The notes under the pieces were generated by a model. It was given only the letters and a program-made list of their open reading frames with translations, was not told the origin of the DNA and made no database searches. This document shows, piece after piece, positions 5,688 through 8,956 of a stretch of DNA of 8,956 bases. The DNA is taken from assembly GCA_903903935.1 (NCBI GenBank), contig CAIVAX010000555.1, forward strand, positions 1 to 8,956, given 5' to 3'. Within the stretch, counting starts at the first letter, position 1, and every line of letters starts with the position of its first letter. The position numbers were made by a program, and so were the translations under genes. This DNA comes from an uncultured Hyphomicrobiales bacterium. GTDB lineage: Bacteria > Pseudomonadota > Alphaproteobacteria > Rhizobiales > Beijerinckiaceae.

Positions 5688-7469
5688 ATGACCGAGGACA
5701 CACGCAATCTCATTCTGGCCATCGGCCTGTCCCTGTTGGTCATCATCGGCTGGAACCATTTTTTTGCGCAGCCGCAAATTGCCAATGTGCGCGAAGCCCA
5801 AACGCGCAGTGATACGGCTCCCAAATTGCCTGAGGACAATGCTGGCGCCCCCGCAGCTGAAGCCCCTGCCGCGAAAGCAAAATTGAGCCGCGCGGAGGCT
5901 TTGGCTTCAAGCCCGCGTATCAAGCTCGATACTCCTGCCCTTGCAGGATCCATCAATCTGCGCGGCGGCCGTCTGGATGATGTTGAACTCAAGGGCTATC
6001 GCGAGACCACTGATCCCAAGAGCGCCAATATTGTTTTGCTGGCACCCAATGACTCGCCCAATCCCTATTTCGTCAGCACAGGTTTTATTCCAAAGGCTGG
6101 CACAAGCATTAAAGTGCCAACTCCCGACAGCCTTTGGACTGCGGATGCGCAAACGCTCACACCCGGCAAGCCTGTCACCCTCACCTTCGACAATGGCGAA
6201 GGGCTGATCTTCCGTCGCCTTATTGCCGCTGATGATGAATTCATGTTCAAGATCACAGAAACGGTCGAGAACAAATCTGCGCAAGCCGTCACACTCACCC
6301 CCTATGCCAGAGCCGTGCGCGTGGGTAAGCCAGCTCTGTCTGGCTATGCGGTTTTGCACGAAGGCTTTGTGGGCGTGATTGGCGAGTCCCGCGTGCAAGA
6401 ATTCACTTATGATTCGATCGAGAAGGAAACCAAAGCCGCCAAGACAATGACTGGCACAGGCGGCTGGCTTGGGATCACCGACAAATATTGGGCGCTCGCC
6501 ATTGCCCCAGATCAAAGCCATGCTGTGGATGCCAGCTTCTCGTCCAGCGGTGAGACTACCAAAGCTTATCAAGCCGCTTTGCTGGATCAAGCAGTGACTA
6601 TCGAACCCGGCGCCGGCTCGGGTCTGAGCACACATGTGTTTGCCGGTGCTAAAGTCACCCGCACCATTGATGCCTATCAAAGCAAATTGGGCATTAAAAA
6701 TTTCGATTTGATCATTGATTGGGGCTGGTTCTATTTCATCACCAAGCCGCTGTTCTGGATCATCGATGCGATTTACATCGTGGTCGGGAATTTTGGCGTT
6801 GCCATTCTTATCGTGACTGTGCTGGTCAAAGGCCTGTTCTTCCCACTGGCCAATCGCAGCTATCTCTCTATGGCCAAGATGAAAGCCGTGCAGCCGCAGA
6901 TGACGCTGATCAGAGAGCGCTATCCTGACGACAAGCAAAAGCAGCAAGTCGAATTGATGGAGCTCTACAAGCGCGAGAAGATCAATCCGATTGCCGGATG
7001 TCTGCCTGTTGTCGTGCAGATCCCCGTTTTCTTTGCGCTCTATAAAGTGATCTTCATCACCATTGAAATGCGCCAAGCACCTTTCTTTGGCTGGATTCAG
7101 GATCTCTCCTCACCTGATCCCACCAATCTGTTCAATCTGTTTGGTCTCATTCCCTTTGATCCGACCACATTGCCGGTGATTGGTGAGTTTCTCCATTTGG
7201 GAATCTGGCCGCTCATTATGGGTGTGTCCATGTTCATCCAGATGAAGATGAATCCTGAACCCACCGATCCCGTGCAAAAGCAAATGTTCGCTTGGATGCC
7301 AGTGATCTTCACCTTCATGCTTGGCTCATTCCCTGCAGGCTTGGTGATCTATTGGACTTGGAACAATCTGCTCTCTGTCACCCAGCAAGGTCTGATCATG
7401 AAGCAATCCGGCGTCAAGATTGAGCTGTGGGACAATTTGCGCAATATGTTCTCGAAACCAACTGGCTGA
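5688..7469 (+). CDS. yidC: Membrane protein insertase YidC (Oxa1 family)
   Basis: YidC inserts proteins into the inner membrane, alone or with SecYEG. The 593 residues have the Gram-negative layout: N-terminal membrane helix at about 7-26, an Ala/Pro linker (about 50-65), the large periplasmic beta-sandwich domain (about 75-335), then the conserved five-helix insertase core (about 345-570). Recognisable core features are [19 protein letters not shown] (385-403), the cytoplasmic helical hairpin (about 400-433), [20 protein letters not shown] (433-452), [14 protein letters not shown] (461-474) and FPAGLVIYW (548-556). The groove position that is Arg366 in E. coli appears as Lys381 (TVLVKGLFF), which keeps the positive charge. 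The C-terminal tail is short and slightly basic. The ATG at 5688 comes 18 bases after the rnpA stop; the gene is followed closely by engB, consistent with one operon. Confidence 0.98.
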   Translation: MTEDTRNLILAIGLSLLVIIGWNHFFAQPQIANVREAQTRSDTAPKLPEDNAGAPAAEAPAAKAKLSRAEALASSPRIKLDTPALAGSINLRGGRLDDVELKGYRETTDPKSANIVLLAPNDSPNPYFVSTGFIPKAGTSIKVPTPDSLWTADAQTLTPGKPVTLTFDNGEGLIFRRLIAADDEFMFKITETVENKSAQAVTLTPYARAVRVGKPALSGYAVLHEGFVGVIGESRVQEFTYDSIEKETKAAKTMTGTGGWLGITDKYWALAIAPDQSHAVDASFSSSGETTKAYQAALLDQAVTIEPGAGSGLSTHVFAGAKVTRTIDAYQSKLGIKNFDLIIDWGWFYFITKPLFWIIDAIYIVVGNFGVAILIVTVLVKGLFFPLANRSYLSMAKMKAVQPQMTLIRERYPDDKQKQQVELMELYKREKINPIAGCLPVVVQIPVFFALYKVIFITIEMRQAPFFGWIQDLSSPDPTNLFNLFGLIPFDPTTLPVIGEFLHLGIWPLIMGVSMFIQMKMNPEPTDPVQKQMFAWMPVIFTFMLGSFPAGLVIYWTWNNLLSVTQQGLIMKQSGVKIELWDNLRNMFSKPTG

Positions 7470-7473
7470 GCGA

Positions 7474-8160
7474 GTGACCCAACCTGACCAGCCTATCGAT
7501 GAGATCGAAATCGGGCGAAAGTTTTTTGCCGGCCCTTGTGAATTCATTTGGGCAGCAAATGACATTAACAGCCTGCCCAAATTGGGCCCGCCTGAAATCG
7601 CCTTTGCCGGCAGATCCAATGTCGGCAAATCCTCTTTGCTCAATGCACTGACCAATCGCAATCATCTGGCGCGTGTGTCCAATACGCCCGGGCGCACTCA
7701 GCAATTGAACTTCTTTGCGCTGGGCGCGCCGCCGCCTGATGAATTGATGCGGCTTGTCGATTTGCCCGGCTATGGTTATGCGGCCGTAGGCAAAGGCAAG
7801 ATCGACACATGGACCAAATTGATCCATGCCTATATGCGCGGGCGCCCCAGTCTGGCGCGCGTCTATGTCTTGATTGATGGCCGCCATGGCCTGAAAGACA
7901 CGGATATGCAAATGTTCGATCTGCTGGATCGTGCGGCCATGTCCTATCAAGTGGTTTTGACCAAGCGCGATAGCGTGAAACTGGCTGAGCAGGCCGAGCG
8001 GATCAAATCGGTAGAGACTGGACTTGCCAAACGGGCAGCTGCGTTTCCAGAGGTGCTCTTCACCTCCTCTGAGACGGGCGAGGGCATAGAAGATCTGCGG
8101 GCCGCCATTGTCCGTTTAATGGCCGAGCGCGGCCATGAATTGCGCCCCAACCGTGATTGA
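7474..8160 (+). CDS. engB: Ribosome biogenesis GTP-binding protein EngB (YihA/YsxC)
   Basis: EngB is a TRAFAC-class GTPase needed for late assembly of the 50S subunit. All G motifs are present in the 228-residue protein: G1 GRSNVGKSS (46-54), G2 Thr75 in NTPGRTQ, G3 DLPG (96-99, followed by YGYA, an EngB hallmark), G4 TKRD (163-166) and G5 TSSETG (197-202). The GTG at 7474 is chosen because it begins 4 bases after the yidC stop; an ATG at 7420 would overlap yidC by 50 bases. The ribosome site is weak (GAGCGA-like), so translational coupling to yidC is likely. The stop codon lies in the first copy of a 17-bp tandem duplication (8151-8188). The gene is intact and of normal length. Confidence 0.96.
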   Translation: MTQPDQPIDEIEIGRKFFAGPCEFIWAANDINSLPKLGPPEIAFAGRSNVGKSSLLNALTNRNHLARVSNTPGRTQQLNFFALGAPPPDELMRLVDLPGYGYAAVGKGKIDTWTKLIHAYMRGRPSLARVYVLIDGRHGLKDTDMQMFDLLDRAAMSYQVVLTKRDSVKLAEQAERIKSVETGLAKRAAAFPEVLFTSSETGEGIEDLRAAIVRLMAERGHELRPNRD

Positions 8161-8188
8161 GCTTGCGTAAGCCGTGATTGAGCTTGCG
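8151..8188. repeat. 17-bp tandem duplication spanning the engB stop codon
   Basis: CCGTGATTGAGCTTGCG occurs at 8151-8167 and at 8172-8188, period 21. The first copy includes the last two codons and the TGA of engB; the second is a noncoding copy. A looser pair follows in the same linker: CTCGACAAGG (8210-8219) and CTCGACCAAGG (8222-8232), with AGGATCTC at 8217-8224 and 8234-8241. The engB-argB linker thus looks built by short local duplications. Confidence 0.75.
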
Positions 8189-8245
8189 CTAAGGAGCATG
8201 TAAAAGGGCCTCGACAAGGATCTCGACCAAGGCAGGATCTCAGCC

Positions 8246-8956
8246 ATGACAGAAAGCCCGAAAGGCACGCCCGAGCAACAGGCGCAAATCCTGATGCAGG
8301 CTCTCCCCCATATGCTGCATTATGATGAGGCCATCATTGTGGTGAAATATGGTGGCCATGCCATGGGCAAGGAAGACATGGCCCGCAGCTTTGCCAAAGA
8401 CATGGTGCTGCTCGAACAATCGGGCGTCAATCCGGTTGTTGTGCATGGTGGTGGCCCGCAGATTGGCGCCATGCTCACCAAGCTGGGCATCAAATCCGAA
8501 TTTGCCGCAGGCCTGCGCATCACCGATAAAGCAACGGTCGAAATCGTTGAAATGGTCTTGGCTGGCTCGATCAACAAACAGATTGTCGGCTTCATTAATA
8601 ATGAAGGCGGGCGCGCCATTGGTCTGTGTGGCAAAGACGGCAATATGGTGACTGCAACAAAAGTCACCCATGTGCATGATGCCGCCTCCAATACAGAGAT
8701 GGAACTTGATCTTGGCTTTGTCGGCGATCCCTCGCATGTCGACACAACTGTGCTTGATCAAGTGCTCGGCCGCGAACTCATTCCCGTTCTCGCTCCCGTT
8801 TGTCAGGGCGCTGATGGCGAGACCTATAATGTCAATGCCGATACCTTTGCGGGCGCTATTGCCGGCGCGCTCAAAGCCAAGCGGCTTTTATTTCTCACCG
8901 ATGTCCCCGGTGTTTTGGACAAAAACAAGCAATTGATCAAAGAGCTCAATATTGCG
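8246..8956 (+). CDS. argB: Acetylglutamate kinase (3' end outside window)
   Basis: ArgB phosphorylates N-acetyl-L-glutamate with ATP, the second and usually feedback-regulated step of arginine biosynthesis in the cytoplasm. The 237 residues seen match the amino acid kinase fold: KYGGHAM (34-40) and HGGGPQI (67-73) for nucleotide and substrate binding, GLRITD (89-94), GLCGKDG (126-132), [12 protein letters not shown] (195-206) and LTDVPGVLD (217-225). Full-length proteins have about 300 residues, so about 60 are missing at the window edge. The extended N-terminal helix before residue 28 is typical of the hexameric, arginine-sensitive enzymes, so arginine feedback inhibition is plausible. The ATG at 8246 follows AGGA (8234-8237); it is the first possible start after an in-frame TAA at 8201-8203. 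It lies 85 bases after engB, so it may be the operon end or have its own promoter. Confidence 0.97.
   Translation, partial: MTESPKGTPEQQAQILMQALPHMLHYDEAIIVVKYGGHAMGKEDMARSFAKDMVLLEQSGVNPVVVHGGGPQIGAMLTKLGIKSEFAAGLRITDKATVEIVEMVLAGSINKQIVGFINNEGGRAIGLCGKDGNMVTATKVTHVHDAASNTEMELDLGFVGDPSHVDTTVLDQVLGRELIPVLAPVCQGADGETYNVNADTFAGAIAGALKAKRLLFLTDVPGVLDKNKQLIKELNIA

Noticed and set aside
5907..7076. 389-codon minus-strand open frame
   Set aside because: It lies entirely opposite the well-conserved yidC gene and has a His-rich, low-plausibility composition typical of antisense shadows.
8240..8761. Minus-strand frames opposite argB
   Set aside because: argB is unmistakable on the plus strand; the opposite frames are shadows.

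Overview
The right half of the window (about 4185-8956) is ordinary alphaproteobacterial chromosome. A tRNA-Arg gene on the minus strand is followed by the conserved plus-strand run rpmH - rnpA - yidC - engB - argB. That gene order, the YidC and ArgB sequences and the L34 sequence point to Alphaproteobacteria, most likely Hyphomicrobiales (Rhizobiales) or a near relative. I cannot name a genus from sequence alone. The five genes run from ribosome and RNase P parts (L34, RnpA) through the inner-membrane insertase YidC and the ribosome-assembly GTPase EngB to the arginine-pathway enzyme ArgB, which is cut by the window edge.

The left half (1 to about 4185) is accessory DNA, visibly more AT-rich in its first part. 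In order it holds: the C-terminal tail of a tyrosine recombinase (1-131); a complete second tyrosine recombinase (124-1197) whose start overlaps that tail by 8 nt; a 290-residue protein of unknown function (1264-2136); a perfect 12-bp inverted repeat (2164-2200); a small acidic-tailed ORF (2236-2481); and a large serine recombinase (2559-4214). The serine recombinase gene runs into the 3' end of the tRNA-Arg gene, and its last nine codons and stop are tRNA sequence. This fits an island inserted at the tRNA-Arg 3' end, with this junction as its right edge. The other edge is not in the window, since I found no second copy of the tRNA 3' end.

Between the tRNA and rpmH lie about 690 bases with no convincing gene. 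They hold a 16-bp direct repeat, a good sigma70-type promoter candidate for the rpmH operon (4743-4772) and a compact perfect hairpin in the presumed rpmH leader (4820-4839). The engB-argB linker carries a 17-bp tandem duplication that includes the engB stop codon.

The observations most worth following are the coupled tyrosine recombinases with their unknown partner, the 37-bp dyad beside them, and the serine recombinase that borrows its stop codon from its presumed target tRNA.
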